Below are positions 1-7,245 of a DNA stretch of 7,248 nucleotides, piece by piece. The position numbers were made by a program, and so were the translations under genes. Source of the DNA: Flavobacteriales bacterium (GTDB lineage: Bacteria > Bacteroidota > Bacteroidia > Flavobacteriales_D > Sanyastnellaceae); contig CANGVU010000058.1 in assembly GCA_947457325.1 (NCBI GenBank), positions 1 through 7,248 on the forward strand, given 5' to 3'. Every line of letters begins with the position of its first letter. The first letter of the stretch is position 1. The notes beneath the pieces are model-generated. The model ran no database searches and had not been told where the DNA came from. It saw only the letters and a program-made list of their open reading frames with translations.

Positions 1-442
1 AAAATGCGACGACAGAACCTATGGCCATGTCGGCGCATGAGTTGGGCAAGTCAAACGTAAGGACGTTGGTCTCCGTGCCATCTGCAATGCGGTACAATAT
101 GGTTCCCCACCAAGCGTTTTGTCCGTCATTAGTACCATCGCTACGAATGAGTCCACCTGAAACCAGGTTCCAGCCCGTCGCGGTCACATTACTTAATCCA
201 CCATTGTCATTGTCTGTTTCATTTTGGACAATGTTGGCAATCATAATATCTCCGGCAATAACTCCGGAAGGTCTACCAATTGTAAGTGTACCGATATTCG
301 TACCCGAATTTACATTTGAGGTAGCCGTCCCCCGCTGCGCGATTTGCGCATTCAGCAGCCCGGTAAAGCCGCCCAACAAAAACATCAACGCTAACAAACG
401 TTGAAACACCAATCTTTTGGTTAACAAAAGCTTTTTTCTCAT
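1..442 (-). CDS. Partial gene for a secreted or surface protein with a signal peptide (3' end beyond the window)
   Basis: Reading the minus strand from the ATG at 442-440 gives an open frame of 147 codons that runs off the left edge with no stop. The N-terminus is a classic Sec signal peptide: basic start MRKKLLLTKR, a hydrophobic core around residues 16-30, and a likely cleavage near LNAQ at residues 30-33. The mature part is rich in Gly, Asn, Thr and Ser and has alternating hydrophobic stretches, for example GDIMIANIV (64-72), TGWNLVSGG (89-97) and GTILYRIADG (113-122). That pattern (a GD-M-A-I strand, then GW-L-, then LY+IA) resembles a beta-sandwich repeat module I know from large secreted or surface-anchored Bacteroidota proteins. 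Function cannot be named. The C-terminal part, where a type IX secretion sorting domain might lie, is outside the window. No Shine-Dalgarno is present; the 5' flank is A/T-rich. The gene is divergent from glyQS. Confidence is high for a real gene, low for any role. Confidence 0.78.
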   Translation of the reverse strand, partial: MRKKLLLTKRLVFQRLLALMFLLGGFTGLLNAQIAQRGTATSNVNSGTNIGTLTIGRPSGVIAGDIMIANIVQNETDNDNGGLSNVTATGWNLVSGGLIRSDGTNDGQNAWWGTILYRIADGTETNVLTFDLPNSCADMAIGSVVAF

Positions 443-610
443 ACTCGGTGGAGTTTAATTAATAAATATTTATGTCCTCTTACGCACATGAGTGACTATG
501 GTTACATTTCTAAGTGTTAAAATTCATAACTCAATGTAAAACAGCATTTTTTCGCTGAGCACTTCGATTGTTGAAACAAGATTTTGTTCCATTAAGAATT
601 TGTAGGTGCG

Positions 611-618
611 CAAAAATA
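611..618 (-). promoter_or_regulatory. Possible -7 promoter element (TATTTTTG) for the secreted-protein gene
   Basis: On the minus strand bases 618-611 read TATTTTTG, an exact match to the Bacteroidota -7 consensus TAnnTTTG. It would start transcription near position 605, giving a leader of about 160 nt before the ATG at 442. I could not find a clear TTG-type -33 element at the right distance upstream, and such an 8-mer can arise by chance in AT-rich DNA, so this is only a candidate. Confidence 0.3.
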
Positions 619-723
619 GGTATATAAAAATGATAATCCTCACTTATTGTGTTAAGTTAAATTAAAACAATGAACATCTATTTGTGAATACAACTTTCAT
701 TTTTTCTCACTTTCAACAAAGCT

Positions 724-731
724 TACTTTTG
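724..731 (+). promoter_or_regulatory. -7 promoter element (TACTTTTG) abutting the glyQS start codon
   Basis: TACTTTTG matches the Bacteroidota sigma-ABfr -7 consensus TAnnTTTG exactly. Only four bases (CACC) separate it from the ATG at 736. In this promoter class transcription starts a few bases after the element, so the predicted start falls on or within a base or two of the ATG. The -33 element is poor: the T-rich stretch around 697-706 is at the right distance but has no exact TTG. Confidence 0.6.
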
Positions 732-735
732 CACC

Positions 736-2289
736 ATGCAACAAGAAGATAAACTGAAACTGGTCATCTCACATGCCAAGGAGTATGGCTTTGTTTTTCC
801 ATCATCCGAAATTTATGATGGACTCAGTGCCGCCTATGACTACGGTCAATTGGGGGTAGAACTAAAAAACAACATCAAAAATTACTGGTGGACCGCCATG
901 ACCCGCATGCACCAAAACATCGTGGGTTTGGACTCCTCCATCTTTATGCACCCCACCACCTGGAAAGCCAGTGGTCACGTGGATGCCTTCAACGATCCCC
1001 TCATCGACAACAAAGACAGCAAAAAGCGCTACCGTGCTGATGTCCTCTTGGAAGACTACATGGCCAAGTCTGAAGCCAAAATCCAAAAGGAAATCGATAA
1101 AGCCAAAAACAAATTCGGTGACGCCTTTAACGAAGAACAATTCCGCGCCACCAATCCCAATGTCTTGCGCAGCCAAGCCAAAATTGATGACGTGCAGTCC
1201 AAAATGAAGGCTGCATTGGAGTCTTCTGATTTGATTGCCCTCAAAAATCTCATCGACGAGTGCGAGATTGCTTGTCCTGAATCGGGTTCTAGAAACTGGA
1301 CGGAAGTACGTCAATTCAATTTGATGTTCAAAACAGAATTGGGCGCTGTATCCGGCGATGCCGGTATCATTTACCTGCGACCTGAAACCGCGCAAGGCAT
1401 TTTTGTCAACTTCCTCAACGTGCAGAAAACGGGCCGCATGAAATTGCCCTTTGGTATTGCCCAAATTGGAAAAGCTTTCCGCAATGAAATCATTGCCCGT
1501 CAGTTCATTTTCCGCATGCGTGAATTTGAACAAATGGAAATGCAGTTCTTCTGCAAACCAGGCACAGAGATGGAATGGTACAACTATTGGAAAAACGCCC
1601 GCATCGCTTGGCACAATGCTTTGGGAATGGGCGAAGAGAATTACAAATTCCATGATCACTTAAAGTTGGCCCACTACGCCAATGCAGCATGTGACATTGA
1701 GTTCAATTTCCCAATGGGATTCAAAGAATTGGAAGGCATTCATAGCCGCACGGATTTCGATTTGAGCAAGCATGAAGAATTCTCCGGCAAAAAATTGCGC
1801 TACTTTGATCCCGAAACCAACGAGAGTTTTGTGCCTTATGTAGTGGAAACCTCAATCGGTTTGGACCGCATGTTCTTGGCTGTATTGAGCAATGCTTACC
1901 GCACAGAAATGGTTCCTGGAAAAGAAGGTGAGGAAGGAGCAGAGCGTACTGTACTTTCCATACATCCTGCCTTGGCTCCCGTGAAAGTGGCCATTTTGCC
2001 TTTGGTTAAAAAAGATGGATTGCCCGAAAAAGCCAAAGAAATTGTTGACCTTTTGAAATACGATTTCAATTTGCAATACGATGATAAAGATGCTGTAGGT
2101 AGAAGATACCGTAGACAAGACAGCATCGGAACGCCATATTGCATCACCGTTGACAACCAAACTTTGGAAGACAACACCGTGACCATCCGTGACCGCGACA
2201 CAATGTTGCAAGAGCGTGTGGCCATTGATGCCTTGCATGGAATCATTGCGCAAAAGGTTAGCTTATCTCGTCTACTAAATCAAGGTTAA
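736..2289 (+). CDS. glyQS: Glycyl-tRNA synthetase, single-chain dimeric (alpha2) type
   Basis: This cytoplasmic class II aminoacyl-tRNA synthetase charges tRNA-Gly with glycine using ATP. The 517-aa length fits the single-chain alpha2 form, not the separate alpha and beta chains of E. coli. Signature segments appear in order: an N-terminal catalytic-core entry with YGFVFPSSEIYDGL (17-30) and MHPTTWKASGHVDAFNDP (71-88); RPETAQGIF (215-223); motif 2 FRNEI (248-252) followed by RQFIFRMREFEQMEMQFF (255-272); motif 3 with the ETSIGLDR segment (371-378); and a C-terminal anticodon-binding domain from about 413 (APVKVAILPLVKKDG, then GRRYRRQD and GTPYCITVD). Residues about 109-165, between the N-terminal part and the catalytic core, form a Lys/Glu/Ala-rich, probably helical insertion. 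The ATG at 736 places the N-terminus as in related proteins. No Shine-Dalgarno is seen and the promoter element sits right before the start. The last ten codons and the stop overlap the end of the convergent photolyase-like gene. Confidence 0.97.
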   Translation: MQQEDKLKLVISHAKEYGFVFPSSEIYDGLSAAYDYGQLGVELKNNIKNYWWTAMTRMHQNIVGLDSSIFMHPTTWKASGHVDAFNDPLIDNKDSKKRYRADVLLEDYMAKSEAKIQKEIDKAKNKFGDAFNEEQFRATNPNVLRSQAKIDDVQSKMKAALESSDLIALKNLIDECEIACPESGSRNWTEVRQFNLMFKTELGAVSGDAGIIYLRPETAQGIFVNFLNVQKTGRMKLPFGIAQIGKAFRNEIIARQFIFRMREFEQMEMQFFCKPGTEMEWYNYWKNARIAWHNALGMGEENYKFHDHLKLAHYANAACDIEFNFPMGFKELEGIHSRTDFDLSKHEEFSGKKLRYFDPETNESFVPYVVETSIGLDRMFLAVLSNAYRTEMVPGKEGEEGAERTVLSIHPALAPVKVAILPLVKKDGLPEKAKEIVDLLKYDFNLQYDDKDAVGRRYRRQDSIGTPYCITVDNQTLEDNTVTIRDRDTMLQERVAIDALHGIIAQKVSLSRLLNQG

Positions 2290-3703
2290 TCAAATATTGC
2301 TCAGCCTTATCAATGAATGCCCGTTGCTTTGCTTCGGGCATTTTTTCTAATGTTCTTACCATCATGGACAAACGGGGATTGGACAAAAAGAAACTCCTGT
2401 GCTGAAAGATGAATCGCCAGAACAAAGCATCCCAGATTTCGCTCCAGGCACCTTTGGGATAATGGGACATCTTGTGAATGTAATTGGAGCCGCTGATGTA
2501 AGGCTTGGTGCTCATGATTCCGCCATCTGCATACTGCGACATGCCATAGACATTGGGCACCATCACCCAATCATAGGCATCAATGAACAAGGCCATGAAC
2601 CAAGCATGAACCTCATCGGGATCAAACTCGCACAAGCACATAAAATTGCCCAAGACCATCAATCGCTCGATGTGATGGGCGTAGCCGGTCTGCTGAATCT
2701 TTTGAATCACATCGTCCACCGGAGGAATCCCAGTTGTTCCCTGCCACCATGATGCTGGTATTTTTCGTTTGAATTGCCAAAAGTTTTTGGTCCGCTCCTC
2801 TCTCCCTTTGATCACATAGATCGCACGGATGTACTCGCGCCAGCCCAAAACCTGACGAATAAATCCTTCCACCGCATTCAAAGGCAAGTGCGGATTTTTG
2901 TTATAAAAGTCAATAACCGCTTGACACACTTCGTGCGGACTGAGCAGACCAATGTTCAAGGCTGGGGTGAGTATGCTGTGATAAACCCAGGATTGTTTTC
3001 CATCGATGGCATCTTGGTATTCGCCGTAATGCGCCAATCGATTTTCCACAAAATCCTGCAGCACCTGCAGAGCATCTTTCCGGTGAATGGGGAAATAAAA
3101 GGTTTTCACTTCTCCGAAGGCTTGAGGAAAATGTTGGGCCACGTATTCCTTGGCTTCTGCTACGTATTCATCTTCCGAAGGAAACCAAGGCAAAGGGGCC
3201 ACATGGCCTTTGGGCAATTTTTTTCTGTTCTCAGCGTCCAGCGACCAAGCCCCTCCCAAAGGCTCTTCACCAGCCATCAACCAACCGGTCTTCTTGCGTT
3301 GCTGCTTATAGAAATCAAACAATAAAAAGCGCTTCTTCTTTCCAAAAATCTCCATCACTTCCGCATGACCCAAAAAGAAATTCGGGGTGTCTAAAATGGT
3401 CAACCCCTTGCAAGCTGCGCGAATTGCTCTCTCCAAGTAATCATCCACCACATTGTAAATGGTAACCGTTTCCTCTGTTGAACTAAAAAACAACTCCGGT
3501 TCGCTCGAATCAAAATTCCAGTAGGTTACCATTTTGCCTGCGGCTCGCAATGCATCCGCATAGGCCTTCATGGATGCGCGGTGCAGCACCAACTTCTGTC
3601 GATGAAAAGGGTATTGAGAAAAATAAAGGGGATGTTCCCAGAGAACAATTTCTTGTTCCTCAGGAAAAGGATAAAAAAGCTGATGGGGAAATAACAAATG
3701 CAT
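2258..3703 (-). CDS. Photolyase/cryptochrome-like flavoprotein of the iron-sulfur bacterial family (PhrB/CryB-like), lacking the cluster cysteines
   Basis: The 481-aa product matches the deoxyribodipyrimidine photolyase-related family, whose characterised members are the Agrobacterium (6-4) photolyase PhrB and Rhodobacter CryB. They use FAD, and usually a lumazine antenna, for light-driven DNA repair or signalling. Seen here: an N-terminal alpha/beta antenna-type domain opening with LLFPHQLF (3-10), then a helical FAD domain with FIRQVLGWREYIR (281-293), YAHHIERLMVLGNF (341-354, including the paired active-site His 343/344), DAYDWVMVPNVYGMSQYADGG (375-395), STKPYISGSNYIHKMS (398-413) and LFWRF (427-431). 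PhrB holds a 4Fe-4S cluster with four cysteines. Here the first site reads GIPPVDDVI (325-333) with no Cys, and the segment after KMS reads HYPKGAWSEIWDA (414-426) in place of the CxxC...C stretch. The only cysteines are 98, 260, 356 and 358, in other places. The protein is also slightly shorter than PhrB (about 507 aa). The start fits the family, and the next Met is residue 45. It lies 53 bp after sdhB and probably shares its transcript. (6-4) repair is possible, but a changed or regulatory role cannot be excluded. Confidence 0.92.
   Translation of the reverse strand: MHLLFPHQLFYPFPEEQEIVLWEHPLYFSQYPFHRQKLVLHRASMKAYADALRAAGKMVTYWNFDSSEPELFFSSTEETVTIYNVVDDYLERAIRAACKGLTILDTPNFFLGHAEVMEIFGKKKRFLLFDFYKQQRKKTGWLMAGEEPLGGAWSLDAENRKKLPKGHVAPLPWFPSEDEYVAEAKEYVAQHFPQAFGEVKTFYFPIHRKDALQVLQDFVENRLAHYGEYQDAIDGKQSWVYHSILTPALNIGLLSPHEVCQAVIDFYNKNPHLPLNAVEGFIRQVLGWREYIRAIYVIKGREERTKNFWQFKRKIPASWWQGTTGIPPVDDVIQKIQQTGYAHHIERLMVLGNFMCLCEFDPDEVHAWFMALFIDAYDWVMVPNVYGMSQYADGGIMSTKPYISGSNYIHKMSHYPKGAWSEIWDALFWRFIFQHRSFFLSNPRLSMMVRTLEKMPEAKQRAFIDKAEQYLINLDLVDEIS
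2316..2346 (+). terminator. Intrinsic terminator of glyQS, inside the antisense photolyase gene
   Basis: AATGCCCG (2316-2323) and CGGGCATT (2335-2342) form a perfect 8-bp stem around an 11-nt loop, and a run of six T (2341-2346) closes the structure on the plus strand. The loop can add a small GC/GC pairing (2326-2327 with 2331-2332). It starts 26 bases past the glyQS stop, where a terminator is expected. On the minus strand the downstream flank is not T-rich, so it should act only on glyQS transcripts. The same bases encode about residues 454-463 of the photolyase-like protein. Confidence 0.8.
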
Positions 3704-3704
3704 A

Positions 3705-3738
3705 GCTGAACAACAATCCGATGGGATTGAAGTTCAGC
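3705..3738 (-). promoter_or_regulatory. Nested hairpin between sdhB and the photolyase-like gene
   Basis: Bases 3705-3711 (GCTGAAC) pair with 3732-3738 (GTTCAGC). A symmetric AA/AA internal loop follows, then CAATCC (3714-3719) pairs with GGATTG (3724-3729) around a GATG tetraloop. All pairs share one axis, giving 13 pairs in a 34-nt element. In the mRNA it begins 18 nt after the sdhB stop and ends one base before the photolyase ATG. The downstream sequence (TATGCATTTGTTATTT) is only weakly U-rich, so it is a poor terminator by itself. It could attenuate transcription, mark an RNA-processing point, or mask ribosome access to the photolyase start. Confidence 0.6.
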
Positions 3739-3756
3739 CTGCAATAATTTCTTGGA

Positions 3757-4515
3757 TTAACCTTTGAGGTTAGCCGCCATGTACTCGCGGTTCATGCGAG
3801 CAATGTTCTCGATGCTGATGCTCTTGGGGCATTGTACTTCGCAAGCTCCAATGTTTGAGCAATTTCCAAAACCTTCCTCGTCCATTTGCTTGACCATGTT
3901 TTCTACACGATCAAAACGCTCAGGATGTCCTTGTGGCAACAAAGCAAACTGAGAAACTTTGGCACCCACAAACAACATGGCGGAACCATTGGGGCAAGAG
4001 GCTACACAAGCACCACAACCGATACATGTAGCGGCATCAAAAGCCTTGTCTGCGTCAGCCTTTGGAACGGGAATCGCATTAGCATCCAATGTTCTTCCTG
4101 AAGTATTTACAGAAACAAAACCTCCGGCTTGTTGAATGCGATCAAAAGCGGAACGGTCTACCATCAAATCTTTGACGACAGGGAAACCAGCGCTTCTCCA
4201 TGGCTCAATGTAAATGGTATCGCCATCTTTGAAAGAGCGCATGTGCAATTGGCAGGTTGTTACACCACGATTGGGACCATGGGCCTCACCGTTGATGAAC
4301 ATGGAGCACATTCCACAAATTCCTTCACGACAGTCATGGTCAAACGTCACGGGATCTTCTCCCTTGCGAATCAACTCATCGTTGAGTACATCCATCATCT
4401 CCAAGAAGCTCATGTCTGGAGAGACGTTACCCAATTTGTATTCTGTCATTTGACCCTGAGCCTCTGCGTTGGCTTGGCGCCATACTTTTAATGTCAAATT
4501 CATTCCGTTTTCCAT
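3757..4515 (-). CDS. sdhB: Succinate dehydrogenase iron-sulfur subunit
   Basis: SdhB carries electrons from the SdhA flavin to quinone through three Fe-S clusters, on the cytoplasmic face of the membrane complex. With the start chosen, the protein has 252 aa. The N-terminal ferredoxin-like domain has CREGICGMC plus a distal Cys (residues 62, 67, 70, 88) for the 2Fe-2S cluster. The C-terminal domain has [12 protein letters not shown] (Cys 164, 167, 170, 174) and [12 protein letters not shown] (Cys 219, 225, 229), which together ligate the 4Fe-4S and 3Fe-4S centres. All expected ligands are present. The ATG at 4515 lies 4 bp after the sdhA stop behind an A-rich flank. The ATG at 4503 ([10 protein letters not shown]) is a reasonable alternative, preceded by the purine-rich GGAAAACGG. 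An upstream in-frame start near 4557 would overlap sdhA by 38 bp and adds non-family residues, so it was not used. Confidence 0.96.
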   Translation of the reverse strand: MENGMNLTLKVWRQANAEAQGQMTEYKLGNVSPDMSFLEMMDVLNDELIRKGEDPVTFDHDCREGICGMCSMFINGEAHGPNRGVTTCQLHMRSFKDGDTIYIEPWRSAGFPVVKDLMVDRSAFDRIQQAGGFVSVNTSGRTLDANAIPVPKADADKAFDAATCIGCGACVASCPNGSAMLFVGAKVSQFALLPQGHPERFDRVENMVKQMDEEGFGNCSNIGACEVQCPKSISIENIARMNREYMAANLKG

Positions 4516-4519
4516 GTTG

Positions 4520-6520
4520 TTATTTATAACTACGTGATTGTACTTTAATGTTGTCATACACCAATGGCTCCTTGTTCAAGATTGGTGCGGATGGATTGCC
4601 TGTGAACTCCCATGCAGCAACGTAATTGTATACGTCATCCACACGCAAGGCTTCTCCTTCTTCTGTTTGGTATTCCTCACGGAAGTGACCTCCGCAAGAT
4701 TCATTTCTTTCCAAAGCGTCCTTGCACATCAACTCTCCCAAATCGATAAAGTCTGCTACACGCATTGCTTTTTCCAATTCAGGATTCATGCCGTTTTGAA
4801 CACCTGGGATGCGGACGTTCTTGAAGAAATCCTCTCTGATTTTTTGAATTTCGCTGATGGCGAATTTCAATCCTTCTTCGCTTCTGGCCATGCCACAATA
4901 GTCCCAAATGATTTTTCCCAATTTCCTGTGGAAATGGTCGACAGGAACAGTTCCGTTGTTGTTGAACAAAGATTCAATTTGCTTGCGCACGTTGTCTTCT
5001 GCAGCAACAAACTCTGGAGCATCGGTTGAGATTTTTCCAGTACTGATTTCATCGGCCAAATAGTTTCCGATGGTGTAAGGAAGTACAAAATATCCATCGG
5101 CCAAACCTTGCATCAAAGCGGATGCACCGAGGCGATTGGCGCCGTGGTCTGAGAAGTTGGCCTCTCCACAAGCGTAGCAACCTTTGATAGTAGTCATCAA
5201 TTCATAATCAACCCACAATCCACCCATTGTATAGTGAACCGCTGGATAAATCATCATGGGTGTCTCATATGGATTCTCAGCAACAATTTGCTCATACATC
5301 TGGAACAAGTTGCCGTATTTCTGCTCAACTACTTTCTTACCCATGGCAATAATCTCATCGTGGGTAGCATTGTGCAAGCCTTTAACGGTAGCTTGTTGTT
5401 TTCCATAACGCTCAAATGAACTGGCAAAATCCAAATAAACGGCTTCACCTGTAGCATTTACTCCAAATCCTGCATCACACCTCTCCTTGGCCGCACGCGA
5501 CGCAACGTCACGGGGAACCAAGTTTCCGAAAGCTGGATAACGGCGCTCCAAATAATAGTCGCGGCGATCTTCAGCAAGATCCGTTGGTTTTAATTTCTTG
5601 GCACGAATGGCCTCTGCATCTTCTTTGAATTTGGGTACCCAAATGCGACCATCATTCCTCAACGACTCTGACATCAAAGTCAATTTGGATTGGTGGTCTC
5701 CACTCACGGGAATGCAAGTGGGGTGAATTTGTGTGAAGCAAGGATTGGCCATTAAGGCACCGCGCTTGTGCGCTCTCCATGCTGCAGTGACATTGGAACC
5801 CATGGCATTGGTGGACAAGAAGAAAACGTTTCCGTATCCTCCGGTGCACAATACGACAGCATGCGCTGAGTGGCGCTCAATGGCTCCAGTCACCAAATTG
5901 CGGGCAATGATGCCGCGCGCTTTGCCATCTATGACAACCACATCCAACATCTCATGACGGTTCAACATGGTTACATTTCCTTTTCCCACCTGACGGCTCA
6001 AAGCTGAGTATGCACCCAACAACAATTGCTGTCCTGTTTGTCCTTTGGCGTAGAAAGTACGAGAAACCTGCGTACCACCGAATGAACGGTTGTCCAATAA
6101 ACCACCGTAATCGCGGGCAAAAGGAACACCTTGGGCCACGCACTGATCGATGATGTTCGCGCTCACTTCCGCCAAACGGTATACGTTGGCTTCACGTGCA
6201 CGGTAGTCACCTCCTTTGATTGTATCATAAAACAAACGATAAGTAGAGTCACCATCGTTCATGTAATTCTTGGCTGCGTTGATTCCACCTTGTGCCGCAA
6301 TCGAGTGCGCGCGACGAGGAGAATCTTGGAAACACAAAGCCTTCACTTTGTATCCCATCTCTGCCAATGAAGCTGCTGCAGAAGCACCAGCCAAACCTGT
6401 TCCGACAACAATGACATCAATGTTGCGCTTGTTGGCAGGATTCACCAAACGAGCTGTGTTTTTGTACTTGGTCCACTTCTGATCGAGTGGTCCATCTGGA
6501 ATTTTATTGATGAGTTCCAT
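4520..6520 (-). CDS. sdhA: Succinate dehydrogenase flavoprotein subunit
   Basis: SdhA is the catalytic subunit of complex II, oxidising succinate to fumarate in the TCA cycle with covalently bound FAD. The 666-aa protein opens its Rossmann fold with [20 protein letters not shown] (35-54). It has the flavinylation histidine in [13 protein letters not shown] (His 72) and active-site segments [16 protein letters not shown] (264-279), [10 protein letters not shown] with the catalytic-type Arg 337, and [11 protein letters not shown] (His 429). The FAD-contacting [20 protein letters not shown] (450-469) follows, and then the C-terminal helical cap. No key residue is missing. The length and the [11 protein letters not shown] form match the type found with b558 SdhC proteins in Bacteroidota rather than the shorter E. 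coli protein. The ATG at 6520 was chosen because it begins [16 protein letters not shown], as relatives do. An in-frame TTG at 6541 would overlap sdhC. The gap to sdhC is 10 bp and to sdhB 4 bp. Confidence 0.97.
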   Translation of the reverse strand: MELINKIPDGPLDQKWTKYKNTARLVNPANKRNIDVIVVGTGLAGASAAASLAEMGYKVKALCFQDSPRRAHSIAAQGGINAAKNYMNDGDSTYRLFYDTIKGGDYRAREANVYRLAEVSANIIDQCVAQGVPFARDYGGLLDNRSFGGTQVSRTFYAKGQTGQQLLLGAYSALSRQVGKGNVTMLNRHEMLDVVVIDGKARGIIARNLVTGAIERHSAHAVVLCTGGYGNVFFLSTNAMGSNVTAAWRAHKRGALMANPCFTQIHPTCIPVSGDHQSKLTLMSESLRNDGRIWVPKFKEDAEAIRAKKLKPTDLAEDRRDYYLERRYPAFGNLVPRDVASRAAKERCDAGFGVNATGEAVYLDFASSFERYGKQQATVKGLHNATHDEIIAMGKKVVEQKYGNLFQMYEQIVAENPYETPMMIYPAVHYTMGGLWVDYELMTTIKGCYACGEANFSDHGANRLGASALMQGLADGYFVLPYTIGNYLADEISTGKISTDAPEFVAAEDNVRKQIESLFNNNGTVPVDHFHRKLGKIIWDYCGMARSEEGLKFAISEIQKIREDFFKNVRIPGVQNGMNPELEKAMRVADFIDLGELMCKDALERNESCGGHFREEYQTEEGEALRVDDVYNYVAAWEFTGNPSAPILNKEPLVYDNIKVQSRSYK

Positions 6521-6530
6521 GGTCAATTTT

Positions 6531-7220
6531 TTAATGTACAAGTTGTAAATACATGGCTACTGGCATTGATGCAAACAATGCACTGATGAACACCGAGAAA
6601 GCATCTCCGCTAAAGGCAATGACTTGACCGTATTGTCCTTGGTTCCAACCCAAAGATTGGAAAGCACTTCTAAAGCCGTGCAACAAATGCCAGAACAATG
6701 AGAAGCAGCCCAACAAATAAACAATCACCACCCACAATTCAGAAAATACCAATCGCATTTCTGAGTAAAGATTTTCCATCCAAACACCATTGACAAACAC
6801 GTGCTTTTCACCTGTCAAACCTGTGATGCGCGTCTTTAACCAAAAATCTTTCAAGTGAATGATCAAGAAAAACAAAATCAAAGTGCCCAAAATGGCCATG
6901 CTGCGAGAATACCACTTGCTGCTGGCGTTGGGCTTTTCATAAGCATAGGCTACTGGACGCGCTGCGCGATTTTGAAAGAACAAAACCAATCCGTCCACAA
7001 TGTGGAGAATCAATCCTGCAAACAATCCAATTTCCATAGTACGCACTATCAAATTGGTACCCATAAAATGGCCCCATTCATTAAACGTCTTTCCTCCATC
7101 ATTGAAGAAAATCATTGCGTTAATTGCCGCATGCACTACCAAGAAAGAAATCAAGAACAAGCCCGTGGCTGCCATGGTGTATTTCTTGGTTAACGAAGAT
7201 TTAAATATTCCTTTTGCCAT
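6531..7220 (-). CDS. sdhC: Succinate dehydrogenase cytochrome b558 membrane-anchor subunit
   Basis: This 229-aa integral membrane protein anchors SdhA/SdhB, binds heme and reduces the quinone (probably menaquinone, by inference from the lineage). Five hydrophobic helices are visible, at roughly residues 17-39, 63-83, 107-127, 161-184 and 200-226. Histidines suited to diheme ligation lie within helices 1-4: His 30, 73, 122 and 178 or 181. That architecture is the single-subunit b558 type, so the absence of an sdhD gene is expected. The ATG at 7220 ([14 protein letters not shown]) was chosen. A GTG at 7238 in frame would add MPNKKI, but it overlaps the likely promoter element. sdhC heads the sdhCAB operon, and its stop lies 10 bp before the sdhA start. 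Confidence 0.95.
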   Translation of the reverse strand: MAKGIFKSSLTKKYTMAATGLFLISFLVVHAAINAMIFFNDGGKTFNEWGHFMGTNLIVRTMEIGLFAGLILHIVDGLVLFFQNRAARPVAYAYEKPNASSKWYSRSMAILGTLILFFLIIHLKDFWLKTRITGLTGEKHVFVNGVWMENLYSEMRLVFSELWVVIVYLLGCFSLFWHLLHGFRSAFQSLGWNQGQYGQVIAFSGDAFSVFISALFASMPVAMYLQLVH

Positions 7221-7237
7221 AATCTTTTTATTCGGCA

Positions 7238-7245
7238 CGAAAATA
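7238..7245 (-). promoter_or_regulatory. Possible -7 promoter element (TATTTTCG) for sdhCAB
   Basis: On the minus strand bases 7245-7238 read TATTTTCG, one mismatch from the TAnnTTTG consensus. The last base is 18 nt from the sdhC ATG, so transcription would start around 7233 with a leader of roughly a dozen bases that includes the A-rich GAATAAAAAG. The -33 region lies beyond the window edge, so the call cannot be completed. Confidence 0.4.

Larger units (their letters stand above)
443..735. other. AT-rich divergent intergenic region between the secreted-protein gene and glyQS
   Basis: These 293 bases contain no convincing ORF or RNA gene. They are clearly AT-richer than the flanking genes and lie between two divergent starts, so they should carry promoters for both. 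Visible elements are a TAnnTTTG match for glyQS, a possible one for the minus-strand gene, a 12-bp AT palindrome ATAAATATTTAT (462-473), a run of three TTAA units spaced 5 bp apart (652-665), and a short inverted repeat AACAA/TTGTT (575-579 with 584-588). None of the last three is strong enough to be called an operator. No T-box or other riboswitch fold was recognised upstream of glyQS. Confidence 0.6.

Noticed and set aside
21..404. A 127-codon open frame on the plus strand at the left edge
   Set aside because: The opposite strand gives a signal peptide followed by a plausible mature secreted protein, while this frame has no recognisable feature.
462..473. The 12-bp palindrome ATAAATATTTAT as an operator
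   Set aside because: The sequence is pure A/T in an AT-rich region, where such palindromes are expected by chance, and no second copy was seen.
862..1659. A 265-codon open frame on the minus strand within glyQS
   Set aside because: It lies entirely antisense to an unmistakable synthetase gene. Its His/Phe/Val-rich composition is that of a reversed reading of the complementary strand, and it shows no recognisable domain.
2774..3325. A 183-codon open frame on the plus strand within the photolyase gene
   Set aside because: It is fully antisense to a well-supported coding sequence, has no family motif, and there is no promoter evidence.
4538..5029. A 163-codon plus-strand open frame across the sdhA/sdhB junction
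   Set aside because: It is a shadow of sdhA, whose conserved C-terminal sequence explains the region.
6531..7220. Missing sdhD as a sign of an incomplete complex II
   Set aside because: The single SdhC has five membrane helices and the histidines for two hemes, the normal b558 arrangement that needs no SdhD.
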